This document shows positions 16,730 through 24,988 of a DNA stretch of 64,000 nucleotides, in pieces. Origin of the DNA: Dysgonomonas sp. 216 (GTDB lineage Bacteria; Bacteroidota; Bacteroidia; Bacteroidales; Dysgonomonadaceae); the NCBI RefSeq assembly GCF_010501065.1, contig NZ_QVMM01000008.1, positions 62,001 to 126,000 of the forward strand. The letters run 5' to 3'. The notes beneath the pieces are model-generated. The model was not told the DNA's origin. It made no database searches and was given only the letters and a program-made list of their open reading frames with translations. The first letter of the stretch is position 1. Each line of letters starts with the position of its first letter. The translations under genes and the position numbers were made by a program.

Positions 16730-19165
16730 ATGAGATTGAAGTTATTTTCCCTTTTTTCAACAATAATCATATTCTGTATTTATTTGAGCTCTTGCAGCTC
16801 TACTAAATTTGTACCCAAAGGCGAATATTGGCTCGAAAATGTAAGTATTACAAGCGATACCAAAGATATTACTCCTATGGACATGGAGACTTACCTTGCC
16901 CAAAAAGCGAATTATAAAACATTTGCAATATTTAGGCTACCATTATTTATATATAACTTATCTGGGCGCGATTCGACCAAATGGATAAATAAAATATTAC
17001 GCAGCGGAGGCGAACCTCCGGTCATATTCGACAGCACACTTGTATACAAATCGGCTGATAATTTGACCCAAGTTTTAAAAAACAAAGGTTATGTTCATGC
17101 GAAAGTAACAGACGAAGTTTTTATCAAAAACAATAGGGTAAAAATAAAATATAACATAGAAGCCGGCGAACCATATAAAATAAAAGAGTATGAGGTTAAT
17201 ATACCCGATTCTTTATTTAATAACAATAAGCCCTTCGGAATACTTCATAACGATCCTCGTTTTAGAGCGGACTCAACTATCCTTAACTTAAACCGTATTT
17301 TAAAATGGAACACGCTGGTTAAATCCCAAGCTAAATTCGATCTGAACGTCTTAGATGACGAAAGAGCACGCATATCATCATTGTTCCGCAGATTTGGTTA
17401 TTACGATTTTAATCGAGAATATATTGGTTTTGTAGCCGATACTATCACTGGAGGTAAAGATAAAGTTAATCTGGAACTTACCATATACCCCTTTACTCAA
17501 CGGGCAGAAAGTGGCAATATCACGGAAATGCAGCACCAACAATATATAGTTAAAGAAGTTGACTTCTATGTAGACTACAATCCGCTGACCGATGGCTATT
17601 TAACAGACTATCGTCCAACTGAAACCGTAGAAAGAAATGATGGAAAATTTAAAATTTATTATGGGATAAGAGGGAAGTATATAAAACCACACATAATACT
17701 CGACAATAATTTTATTTCACCCGATGCATTGTATAACGAAAATGCAACATCGCAAACATACAATTCGTTAGCCCGTTTACACATATTAAAAAATATAAAT
17801 ATAAAATACGAGCTATTAAACGAAAACGATTCAACTAAACTTAAATGTATTATAACATGTATTCCCGACAAAAAACAGGGAATATCTACAGAAATTGAAG
17901 GAACAAACTCCGGAGGACGTTTTGGCGTTGGAAGTAGCATAGGATATCTGCACCGAAACATATTTAAAGGTTCCGAACTATTCAATGTTAAATTACAAGG
18001 GGGTTACGAAGCCATATCATTCGATTTTTCGAATTTCGCAAAAAATTACTTCGAAATAGGAGCCGAAACATCTGTTACCTTCCCTCGTTTTATGTTCCCA
18101 TTCCTTCAAAAGGATTTACGACGCAGGCTTAATGCTTCTACCCAATTCACGGCAAATTATACATATCAGCGCCGCCCCGATTATTTTTCACGAACTATCC
18201 TTTCGTCCGGAGTTAAATACTTATGGAATAATAGGCGGAACAGTTCGGTAAAACACACATTCGACCTTGTTGAAGTAAGTTATGTCAGGATTCCTGAACT
18301 AAGTAAAGATTTTATTGAAAAACTTACTCCGGCTGCTCGCATCTATAGTTTTACCGATCAGTTTATATTAAGTACCGGATACACATATTCAAACACAAAC
18401 TATAATCCGTCGCGAAGAACTCTGCAACCGGTTTATTCGTTTAGAGGACAAGTAGAAACAGCCGGAAACCTATTGTCATTAATAGGCAATTTAGCAAACA
18501 GTCCTAAAGACGAAATTGGTTCGAGAACAATATTCGGAACACGTTTTGCCCAATATGCCCGATTAAACATAGATTACAGCCAAACAATACCTATCGACGA
18601 AAAAAATGCAATAGCTTGGCGTATTGGAGGCGGCTTAGCTTTTCCTTATGGAAACAATAAAGAAGTACCAATTCAAAAACGTTTTTTCTCGGGAGGAGCA
18701 AATAGCGTCAGGGGATGGGGTGTCAGAGAGTTAGGACCCGGATCGTTTGGCGATACAATAAATAATTTCTATAATCATTCGGGCGATATACGTTTTGATG
18801 CAAATATTGAATACCGAAGTAAAGTTTTTTGGAAATTCGAACTCGCATCCTTTATCGATGCAGGAAACATTTGGACTGTAAAAAAATATAAAAATCAGGA
18901 AAACGGCGAATTTAAATTAGACAGAGCTTACAAAGAGATTGCTGCTTCTTGGGGAATAGGACTACGACTCGATCTCGAATACGTTCTTATTCGTTTAGAT
19001 TGGGGATGGAAAATATACGACCCAACTAAAAATCCTATTTATAAGATGGAGGATGGAGAAAAAGTACTAGATCACTACGAAACAAATAGATGGCCTACCT
19101 TTAATTCTCCATTAAGTTTAGGAAGGAATACTGCTTGGCACATAGCTGTAGGTTATCCTTTCTAA
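16730..19165 (+). CDS. tamL: TamL: BamA/TamA-family outer-membrane beta-barrel with lipobox
   Basis: Encodes 811 residues. The signal peptide ends in a lipobox (YLSSC, Cys22), so the N-terminus is probably lipidated. That is the feature that separates Bacteroidota TamL from proteobacterial TamA. POTRA-like repeats follow (for example VKIKYNIEAGEPYKIKEYEV, and the stretch around 200-370). The C-terminal 16-strand Omp85 barrel (about 390-811) contains FFSGGANSVRGW, the conserved VRGW/F motif of lid loop L6, and ends in an aromatic residue (HIAVGYPF). The expected role is outer-membrane protein assembly together with an inner-membrane TamB-type protein. No TamB-length gene is next to it. The AsmA-family gene at 25 kb is only a distant relative. 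Confidence 0.88.
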   Translation: MRLKLFSLFSTIIIFCIYLSSCSSTKFVPKGEYWLENVSITSDTKDITPMDMETYLAQKANYKTFAIFRLPLFIYNLSGRDSTKWINKILRSGGEPPVIFDSTLVYKSADNLTQVLKNKGYVHAKVTDEVFIKNNRVKIKYNIEAGEPYKIKEYEVNIPDSLFNNNKPFGILHNDPRFRADSTILNLNRILKWNTLVKSQAKFDLNVLDDERARISSLFRRFGYYDFNREYIGFVADTITGGKDKVNLELTIYPFTQRAESGNITEMQHQQYIVKEVDFYVDYNPLTDGYLTDYRPTETVERNDGKFKIYYGIRGKYIKPHIILDNNFISPDALYNENATSQTYNSLARLHILKNINIKYELLNENDSTKLKCIITCIPDKKQGISTEIEGTNSGGRFGVGSSIGYLHRNIFKGSELFNVKLQGGYEAISFDFSNFAKNYFEIGAETSVTFPRFMFPFLQKDLRRRLNASTQFTANYTYQRRPDYFSRTILSSGVKYLWNNRRNSSVKHTFDLVEVSYVRIPELSKDFIEKLTPAARIYSFTDQFILSTGYTYSNTNYNPSRRTLQPVYSFRGQVETAGNLLSLIGNLANSPKDEIGSRTIFGTRFAQYARLNIDYSQTIPIDEKNAIAWRIGGGLAFPYGNNKEVPIQKRFFSGGANSVRGWGVRELGPGSFGDTINNFYNHSGDIRFDANIEYRSKVFWKFELASFIDAGNIWTVKKYKNQENGEFKLDRAYKEIAASWGIGLRLDLEYVLIRLDWGWKIYDPTKNPIYKMEDGEKVLDHYETNRWPTFNSPLSLGRNTAWHIAVGYPF

Positions 19166-19211
19166 TAAATAACAGACTGAACCTTATCTTGTACATCTAA
19201 AATTACACCTT

Positions 19212-19967
19212 ATGAATATTATCAACCTGAATGAAGAAAATATTGCAACAGAACATATCTGTTGTGCGCTCGACAGCAAAACCAGCAACAGCGGCGTTTT
19301 GGCAAAAAAAGAATGGTTAAATAAACGTTTCAAAGATGGCTTACGCTTCAAAAAGTTAGATGCTAGAGGTAAGGTTTTTATCGAATATATACCTATAGAA
19401 AACGCATGGGTACCTGTTCTAGGAAAAAATTATTATATAATAAATTGCCATTGGGTGTCGGGTAGCTACAAAGGAAAAGGTTACGGTAAAGCCCTTCTGG
19501 ATGAATGCGAAAATGATGCTAAAATTAACAATGTAGACGGCATTGTCGTTATTGTAGGAAACAAGAAAAAACCGTTCTTATCCGATAAGTCTTTTTTCTT
19601 AAAGCAAGGATATGAGGTTTGTGACACAGCCCCGCCCTATTTTGAATTATTGATAAAACGTTTTAATAACAAAGCTCCTCTACCCCACTTTAGCGAAACT
19701 GCTAAACAAGGGATGCCCAGAGATATAAAAGGGATAGATATATTTTACACCCCACAATGCCCCTTTTCTGTTCCATATATTGAAATATTGAAGCCCGTTA
19801 TTTTAGCATCAGATATTCCTGTACGTACACATTTAATAACAAGCAAAGAAGAAGCACAGTCTCATTTTTGTCCTGTTACAACTTACAGCGTATTTATAAA
19901 CGGAATATTTAAAACAAATGAAATACTGACTCCGGCTAAACTTGAAAAATTATTGTCGGTTTTCTAA
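19212..19967 (+). CDS. GNAT N-acetyltransferase with C-terminal YoaP-like domain
   Basis: Encodes 251 residues. An N-terminal GNAT fold (about 1-145) carries the acetyl-CoA loop GSYKGKGYGKALLDE. The C-terminal part (about 165-251) matches the YoaP-like domain seen after GNAT in Bacillus YoaP and relatives, with a thioredoxin-like segment IFYTPQCPFSVPY. Known proteins of this architecture are uncharacterised acetyltransferases and the acceptor is unknown. The gene follows tamL by 46 bp on the same strand but has no evident functional link to it. Its end is just upstream of the proB promoter. Confidence 0.8.
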   Translation: MNIINLNEENIATEHICCALDSKTSNSGVLAKKEWLNKRFKDGLRFKKLDARGKVFIEYIPIENAWVPVLGKNYYIINCHWVSGSYKGKGYGKALLDECENDAKINNVDGIVVIVGNKKKPFLSDKSFFLKQGYEVCDTAPPYFELLIKRFNNKAPLPHFSETAKQGMPRDIKGIDIFYTPQCPFSVPYIEILKPVILASDIPVRTHLITSKEEAQSHFCPVTTYSVFINGIFKTNEILTPAKLEKLLSVF

Positions 19968-19985
19968 ACAAAATGTTTATTTTAT

Positions 19986-19993
19986 TAACTTTG
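19986..19993 (+). promoter_or_regulatory. Bacteroidota -7 box (TAACTTTG) for proB-proA
   Basis: TAACTTTG lies 33 nt before the GTG at 20026. It helps to decide the proB start, because an upstream ATG at 19942 would precede the predicted transcript start near 20000. Confidence 0.55.
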
Positions 19994-20025
19994 TCTTAAA
20001 CATTTTCTACAACAAACCTATTATT

Positions 20026-21120
20026 GTGGTAACTAAGAAAAAAAACATACGTATAGTTGTAAAAATAGGCAGTAATGTGCTTACCCGTAAAGACGGAACT
20101 CTTGATGTTACTCGCATGTCGGCGTTAGTGGATCAGATCGTTGAGTTAAAAAAATCGGGCGTTGAGGTTGTTCTCGTTTCATCGGGAGCTGTAGCGGCAG
20201 GTAAAAGTGAGATAAAAACCCAATCGAAACTCGATATAATTTCTTCACGCCAGTTATATTCGGCTATCGGGCAGGTAAAGCTCATAAATCACTATTACAC
20301 CCTATTTCATCAACATAAATCGGTTTGCGGACAGATACTAGCCACAAAAGAAGACTTTTCGACCCGTCGGCACTATCTAAACCAACGCAACTGTATGGAA
20401 GTAATGCTAGATAATAATGTAACCCCTATTATCAACGAAAACGATGCAATATCGGTTAACGAATTAATGTTTACCGATAACGACGAACTTTCGGGGTTAG
20501 TTGCTGCTATGATGAATAGCCAACAGTTAATTATTCTTAGCAATATTAACGGAATATATAACGGAAACCCATCGTCTCCCGAATCGGAAGTAATCAAAGA
20601 AATTGACACTCATAAAGACTGTATAGATGATTACATTCAGACTTCAAAATCATCGGCCGGACGTGGAGGTATGCAAACAAAATACAACATTGCCCGTAAA
20701 GTAGCCGAAGAGGGCATTGAAGTTATTATAGCCAATGGTAAAAAAGAAAATATTCTTATCGATTTAATAAACTCTCCTCAGAGTATTGAGTTTACCCGCT
20801 TTATTCCTGTAAATAAAAAAGTATCGAGCGTAAAAAAATGGATAGCACATTCCGAAGGTTTTGCTAAAGGCGAAATCTACATTAATAAATGTGCAAGTGA
20901 GGCATTGCTCGGAGACAAAGCCATCAGCTTATTACCCATAGGAATAACAAAAGTTGTGGGAGATTTTGAAGAGGACGACATTGTAAGAATAATGAGTGAA
21001 GATGGCACTCAACTAGGAATTGGAAAATCTTCATACAACAGTGAAAAAACTATACAACTGATTGGTAAAAAGAAAGTAAAACCCGTAATACATTACGACT
21101 ACCTTTATATAGAAAAATAA
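20026..21120 (+). CDS. proB: Glutamate 5-kinase ProB
   Basis: Encodes 364 residues from GTG 20026 (E. coli ProB 367). It phosphorylates the gamma-carboxyl of glutamate in the first step of proline synthesis and is normally feedback-inhibited by proline. The amino-acid-kinase domain begins [25 protein letters not shown] and the AGRGGMQTK substrate loop follow. The C-terminal PUA domain runs from about 275 to the end. A reading frame extending back to 19942 adds 28 residues that overlap the previous gene and the promoter, so I reject it. Four bases separate it from proA, as in a standard proBA operon. Confidence 0.93.
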   Translation: MVTKKKNIRIVVKIGSNVLTRKDGTLDVTRMSALVDQIVELKKSGVEVVLVSSGAVAAGKSEIKTQSKLDIISSRQLYSAIGQVKLINHYYTLFHQHKSVCGQILATKEDFSTRRHYLNQRNCMEVMLDNNVTPIINENDAISVNELMFTDNDELSGLVAAMMNSQQLIILSNINGIYNGNPSSPESEVIKEIDTHKDCIDDYIQTSKSSAGRGGMQTKYNIARKVAEEGIEVIIANGKKENILIDLINSPQSIEFTRFIPVNKKVSSVKKWIAHSEGFAKGEIYINKCASEALLGDKAISLLPIGITKVVGDFEEDDIVRIMSEDGTQLGIGKSSYNSEKTIQLIGKKKVKPVIHYDYLYIEK

Positions 21121-21124
21121 AACT

Positions 21125-22375
21125 ATGGACGATTATCAGAGCCTTTTTCAGGCAGCCCGCGACTCTCGCATATCGCTAAACATGTTAGAAGAAAATACGA
21201 TTAACGAAATTCTGGAAGCCGTAGCAAAAGAAACTGAATTGAAAATGCACCACATTCTTTCCGAGAACCAGAAAGACTTGCAACGCATGGACAAAGACAA
21301 TCCTATGTACGACAGACTCTTGCTAACAGAAGAACGCATACGAGGCATTATAAACGACATACGTAATGTTGCTAAACTTTCGTCTCCTGTGGGTAACATT
21401 TTATCCGAGAACAGACACGAAAATGGCATGCTGATAAAAAAAGAACTTGTTCCCTTTGGTGTAATAGGAATAATATATGAAGCTCGTCCGAATGTTAGTT
21501 TCGATATATTTTCGCTGTGTTTTAAAACTCAGAATGTATGTTTACTTAAGGGGGGATCAGATGCACGTTTCTCAAACGAAGCCATTGTAGGCATAATTCG
21601 TGAAGTTCTAGACCAACACAACATAAATCCGAATGTATGTATTCTATTGCCGGCCGATCGTGAAGCGACAGCTGAACTATTAAAAGCAAGGGACTATGTA
21701 GATTTGATTATTCCACGTGGAAGCAAATCGCTCATCGACTTTGTCCGTAGTAATTCGTTGATACCTACAATTGAAACCGGAGCCGGAGTTTGCCACACAT
21801 ATTTTCATAAAAATGGAGATAAGGAAAAAGGCGAAAGAATGGTATACAACGCCAAAACACGAAGAGTAAGTGTTTGTAACTCGCTCGATTGTCTTATTAT
21901 AGACAAAGAAAGATTAAATGACCTTCCTTTCATATGTAGTCGTTTAAAAGAACAAAACGTTATTATTTATGCCGATCGGTCAGCGTACGAGTCGCTTTCT
22001 GATAACTACCCAAAGGAACTATTAAAACAGGCTACAGAAGAGTCGTATGGCACCGAATTTTTAGATTATATAATGTCTGTTAAGACAGTAAATGATATAA
22101 GTGATGCACTAAAACACATCGATAAGTTTAGTTCGAAACATAGTGAAGCCATTGTATCTGAAGATGAAGCTGCAATAAAATTATTCGAGAAACTTGTTGA
22201 TGCTGCCTGTGTATATGCAAACGTATCGACAGCATTTACCGACGGTGCTCAATTCGGGTTAGGTGCAGAGATAGGTATCAGTACTCAAAAGATGCATGCT
22301 CGTGGCCCTATGGGACTTCAAGAATTGTGCAGTTACAAATGGATAATTGAGGGAGAAGGACAAGTCAGATCATAA
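21125..22375 (+). CDS. proA: Gamma-glutamyl phosphate reductase ProA
   Basis: Encodes 416 residues (E. coli ProA 417). It is NADPH-dependent and makes glutamate-5-semialdehyde from gamma-glutamyl phosphate. The aldehyde-dehydrogenase fold is seen in [16 protein letters not shown], the SKSLIDFVR segment and the catalytic cysteine in [10 protein letters not shown]. The C-terminal [17 protein letters not shown] is a ProA signature. It is followed by a small basic gene 5 bp downstream and then argF', so proline and arginine synthesis are adjacent. Confidence 0.96.
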   Translation: MDDYQSLFQAARDSRISLNMLEENTINEILEAVAKETELKMHHILSENQKDLQRMDKDNPMYDRLLLTEERIRGIINDIRNVAKLSSPVGNILSENRHENGMLIKKELVPFGVIGIIYEARPNVSFDIFSLCFKTQNVCLLKGGSDARFSNEAIVGIIREVLDQHNINPNVCILLPADREATAELLKARDYVDLIIPRGSKSLIDFVRSNSLIPTIETGAGVCHTYFHKNGDKEKGERMVYNAKTRRVSVCNSLDCLIIDKERLNDLPFICSRLKEQNVIIYADRSAYESLSDNYPKELLKQATEESYGTEFLDYIMSVKTVNDISDALKHIDKFSSKHSEAIVSEDEAAIKLFEKLVDAACVYANVSTAFTDGAQFGLGAEIGISTQKMHARGPMGLQELCSYKWIIEGEGQVRS

Positions 22376-22380
22376 ACAAA

Positions 22381-22569
22381 ATGGCAAAAAGGAAGAAAAA
22401 GAAATCCCAAACAAAAATCACGGTAAAAGATTATATAAAGGCTGTAAAAAAAGCCGATAGAGATATTCAGTTAGAAACCCAAACAGGATGGGTATCAACT
22501 AATAAAATACATAAAAGTAAAAAAGTTTATAATCGAAAAAATTATAAAAAAGACTACCTAAATGAATAA
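22381..22569 (+). CDS. Small basic protein of unknown function downstream of proA
   Basis: Encodes 62 residues, more than a quarter of them lysine, beginning MAKRKKKKSQTKITVKDY. The spacing of 5 bp after proA and the absence of a frame conflict suggest a true gene translated with proBA. The central part (VKDYIKAVKKADRDIQLE) is predicted helical, with lysine-rich ends that could bind nucleic acid. I do not recognise a named family. Similar short lysine-rich proteins occur in Bacteroidales next to housekeeping genes. Whether it is made is inferred only from context. Confidence 0.6.
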   Translation: MAKRKKKKSQTKITVKDYIKAVKKADRDIQLETQTGWVSTNKIHKSKKVYNRKNYKKDYLNE

Positions 22570-22618
22570 TGACGGCCTGTATTATTGAAATAAATAAACG
22601 AATAAAAATATTTTTGTA

Positions 22619-23572
22619 ATGAGAACATATACAAACGTAAAAGACCTTGGCAACTTAGATCAGGCGATAAAGGAAGCGTTGGAAATAAAGAAAAACCGCT
22701 ATGCATATAAGCATCTTGGAGAAAATAAAACTCTCTTGATGGTATTCTTTAACTCTAGCTTACGCACTCGTTTAAGTACTCAAAAAGCAGGAATGAACTT
22801 GGGCATGAATACAATGGTGCTTGATATAAACCAAGGTGCATGGAAACTTGAAACCGAGCGTGGCGTTATTATGGATGGCGACAAATCGGAACATATACTC
22901 GAAGCTATTCCTGTTATGGGTTCTTATTGCGATATTATAGGAGTACGGGCCTTTGCACAATTTGAGAATAAAGAGGACGATTATCAGGAAAAAATTCTAA
23001 ATCAGTTCATCAGATATTCCGGCAAGCCTGTTTTCAGTATGGAAGCAGCAACAGGGCATCCTCTACAAGCCTTTGCCGATCTTATTACAATAGAAGAATA
23101 CAAAAAGACTGAGCGTCCAAAAGTTGTTCTTACGTGGGCACCCCACCCTCGTGCTCTTCCCCAAGCTGTTCCAAATTCGTTTGCCGACTTTATGAACGAA
23201 GCTAACGTTGACTTTGTAATAACACATCCAGAAGGATACGAGTTAGATTCTAAATTTGTAAGAGGAGCAAAAATAGAATATAATCAGGATAAAGCATTCG
23301 AAGGGGCAGACTTCATTTATGCCAAGAATTGGGCTGCTTATGCCGATCCAAACTACGGAAAGATACTCAGCAAAGATATGTCGTGGACTGTTTCGACAGA
23401 GAAAATGGCTTTAACAAACAACGCCTATTTTATGCACTGTCTGCCTGTTCGCCGCAATATGATAGTTACTGACGATATTATTGAAAGTCCCCAGTCTATA
23501 GTTATTCCCGAAGCTGCAAACCGAGAAATATCGGCTCAAACAGTAATAAAGAGAATGTTAGAAAGCCTGTGA
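22619..23572 (+). CDS. argF': N-succinylornithine (or N-acetylornithine) carbamoyltransferase ArgF'
   Basis: Encodes 317 residues. It carbamoylates an N-acylated ornithine in the Bacteroidales variant of arginine synthesis. Carbamoyl-phosphate motif FFNSSLRTRLSTQ at about 43-55 replaces the usual STRT. The acyl-ornithine region KLETERGVIMDGDK and HCLPVRRN at the end of the active site match, from memory, the characterised Bacteroides fragilis enzyme at most positions. The key position 90, Pro in the B. fragilis succinyl enzyme and Glu92 in Xanthomonas acetyl enzymes, is Ser here. Downstream of proBA, as I recall for B. fragilis. A succinyl substrate is favoured but not proven. Confidence 0.9.
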   Translation: MRTYTNVKDLGNLDQAIKEALEIKKNRYAYKHLGENKTLLMVFFNSSLRTRLSTQKAGMNLGMNTMVLDINQGAWKLETERGVIMDGDKSEHILEAIPVMGSYCDIIGVRAFAQFENKEDDYQEKILNQFIRYSGKPVFSMEAATGHPLQAFADLITIEEYKKTERPKVVLTWAPHPRALPQAVPNSFADFMNEANVDFVITHPEGYELDSKFVRGAKIEYNQDKAFEGADFIYAKNWAAYADPNYGKILSKDMSWTVSTEKMALTNNAYFMHCLPVRRNMIVTDDIIESPQSIVIPEAANREISAQTVIKRMLESL

Positions 23573-23614
23573 TTTATTCTTCATTCGAGAAATTACAACA
23601 AACTAAAATTAAAG

Positions 23615-23651
23615 ACCTCTTTCTGTTTTTATAAAAAACAGAATAGGAGGT
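23615..23651 (+). terminator. Hairpin between argF' and kbl, possible terminator
   Basis: ACCTC (23615-23619) pairs with GAGGT (23647-23651). An inner 8-bp helix CTGTTTTT/AAAAACAG (23623-23630 with 23634-23641) is closed by a 3-nt loop. No long T-run follows, so it could be a terminator of argF' or a leader structure of kbl. Confidence 0.4.
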
Positions 23652-23683
23652 TCGAATATCTCAAAACAGAAACAGTTAAAACT

Positions 23684-24871
23684 ATGTACGGAGACTTTCA
23701 AAAATTTCTTCAAAAAGAACTATCCTCAATAAAAGAACAAGGACTGTTCAAAAACGAAAGAATAATAACTTCGCCTCAAGGGGCTATTATTAAAATAGAA
23801 TCGGGACAAGAAGTATTAAACTTCTGTGCAAATAATTATCTGGGGTTATCTGACAATAATGAATTGATTGAAGCAGCTAAAAAATCACTCGACGAACGCG
23901 GATACGGAATGTCATCTGTCAGATTTATTTGCGGAACTCAGGATATACACAAACAACTTGAAGAAAAAATATCAGAATTTTTCGGTACTGAAGATACAAT
24001 ACTATATGCAGCATGTTTTGATGCCAACGGAGGTGTGTTCGAGCCGTTGTTAACTGACGAAGATGCAATTATTTCCGATTCCCTGAACCATGCGTCTATC
24101 ATCGACGGTGTGCGCCTGTGCAAAGCTAAAAGATACCGTTATTCGAATGCCGATATGAACGAATTGGAAAAATGTCTGAAAGAAGCACAATCGCAACGTT
24201 TTCGCATAATTGTGACCGACGGAGTATTTTCAATGGATGGCAATGTTGCTCCACTTGATAAAATTCTCGAACTGGCCGATAAATATAAAGCCTTAGTTAT
24301 GGTAGACGAAAGCCACTCGGCCGGAGTTGTAGGAAAAACAGGACGAGGAGTTACCGAACTTTACAAATGTAAAGGAAAAGTTGATATAATTACAGGAACA
24401 TTAGGTAAAGCTTTCGGTGGTGCAATCGGAGGTTTTACAACAGGCCATAAAGAAATTATCAGCATGTTACGTCAGCGCTCGCGTCCGTACCTATTTTCGA
24501 ACTCAATACCTCCAATGGTTGCCGGAGCAGGCATACACATGTTCGAAATGATGAACGAAACAAACGACAGACAAAACAAATTGCACAAAAATGTTGATTA
24601 CTTCATCACTAAGATGAAAGATGCCGGCTTCGATATAAAGCCTACACAATCGGCCATATGTGCTGTTATGCTATATGATGCAAAACTATCGCAAAATATG
24701 GCTACAAACCTGCTTAACGAAGGAATATATGTTACAGGATTCTACTATCCTGTTGTACCAAAAGGAGAAGCCCGTATAAGAGTACAACTTTCGGCAGCTC
24801 ACGAAACAGAACATTTAAATAAATGTATAAATGCTTTTATTAAAGTGGGAAAAGAATTGGGAGTTATCTAA
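23684..24871 (+). CDS. kbl: Glycine C-acetyltransferase (2-amino-3-ketobutyrate CoA ligase)
   Basis: Encodes 395 residues (E. coli Kbl 398). It is a PLP-dependent alpha-oxoamine synthase that interconverts 2-amino-3-ketobutyrate plus CoA with glycine plus acetyl-CoA in threonine breakdown. FCANNYLGLSD, the DESHSAGVVG motif (Asp208, His211) and the PLP lysine in GTLGKAFGGA (Lys242) are present. Threonine dehydrogenase (tdh), its usual partner, is not adjacent. Bacteroidota also use Kbl-like enzymes such as serine palmitoyltransferase with the same fold. The N-terminal FQKFLQKELSSIKEQGLFK and overall match favour Kbl. Confidence 0.88.
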   Translation: MYGDFQKFLQKELSSIKEQGLFKNERIITSPQGAIIKIESGQEVLNFCANNYLGLSDNNELIEAAKKSLDERGYGMSSVRFICGTQDIHKQLEEKISEFFGTEDTILYAACFDANGGVFEPLLTDEDAIISDSLNHASIIDGVRLCKAKRYRYSNADMNELEKCLKEAQSQRFRIIVTDGVFSMDGNVAPLDKILELADKYKALVMVDESHSAGVVGKTGRGVTELYKCKGKVDIITGTLGKAFGGAIGGFTTGHKEIISMLRQRSRPYLFSNSIPPMVAGAGIHMFEMMNETNDRQNKLHKNVDYFITKMKDAGFDIKPTQSAICAVMLYDAKLSQNMATNLLNEGIYVTGFYYPVVPKGEARIRVQLSAAHETEHLNKCINAFIKVGKELGVI

Positions 24872-24902
24872 AAATAAAACTTGTTCATTTTACATGATAA
24901 AC

Positions 24903-24930
24903 AAGCGGAAACGAATACTGATTTCCGGTT
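24903..24930 (+). terminator. Weak hairpin after kbl
   Basis: AAGCGGAAA (24903-24911) pairs with TTTCCGGTT (24922-24930) with one mismatch. The downstream T content is modest, so it is a possible weak terminator of kbl. Confidence 0.35.
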
Positions 24931-24988
24931 ATTTATCTTAACAACAAATAATACAAACTAATTTCACCCAGATAAATAATATCTCATT

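Noticed and set aside
19942..20025. A 28-codon N-terminal extension of proB
   Set aside because: It overlaps the previous gene and the -7 box, and the extra residues do not belong to ProB.
22609..22616. A TATTTTTG box ahead of argF'
   Set aside because: It ends only 2 nt before the ATG, so the transcript would start inside the coding region. The start itself is well supported by family length.
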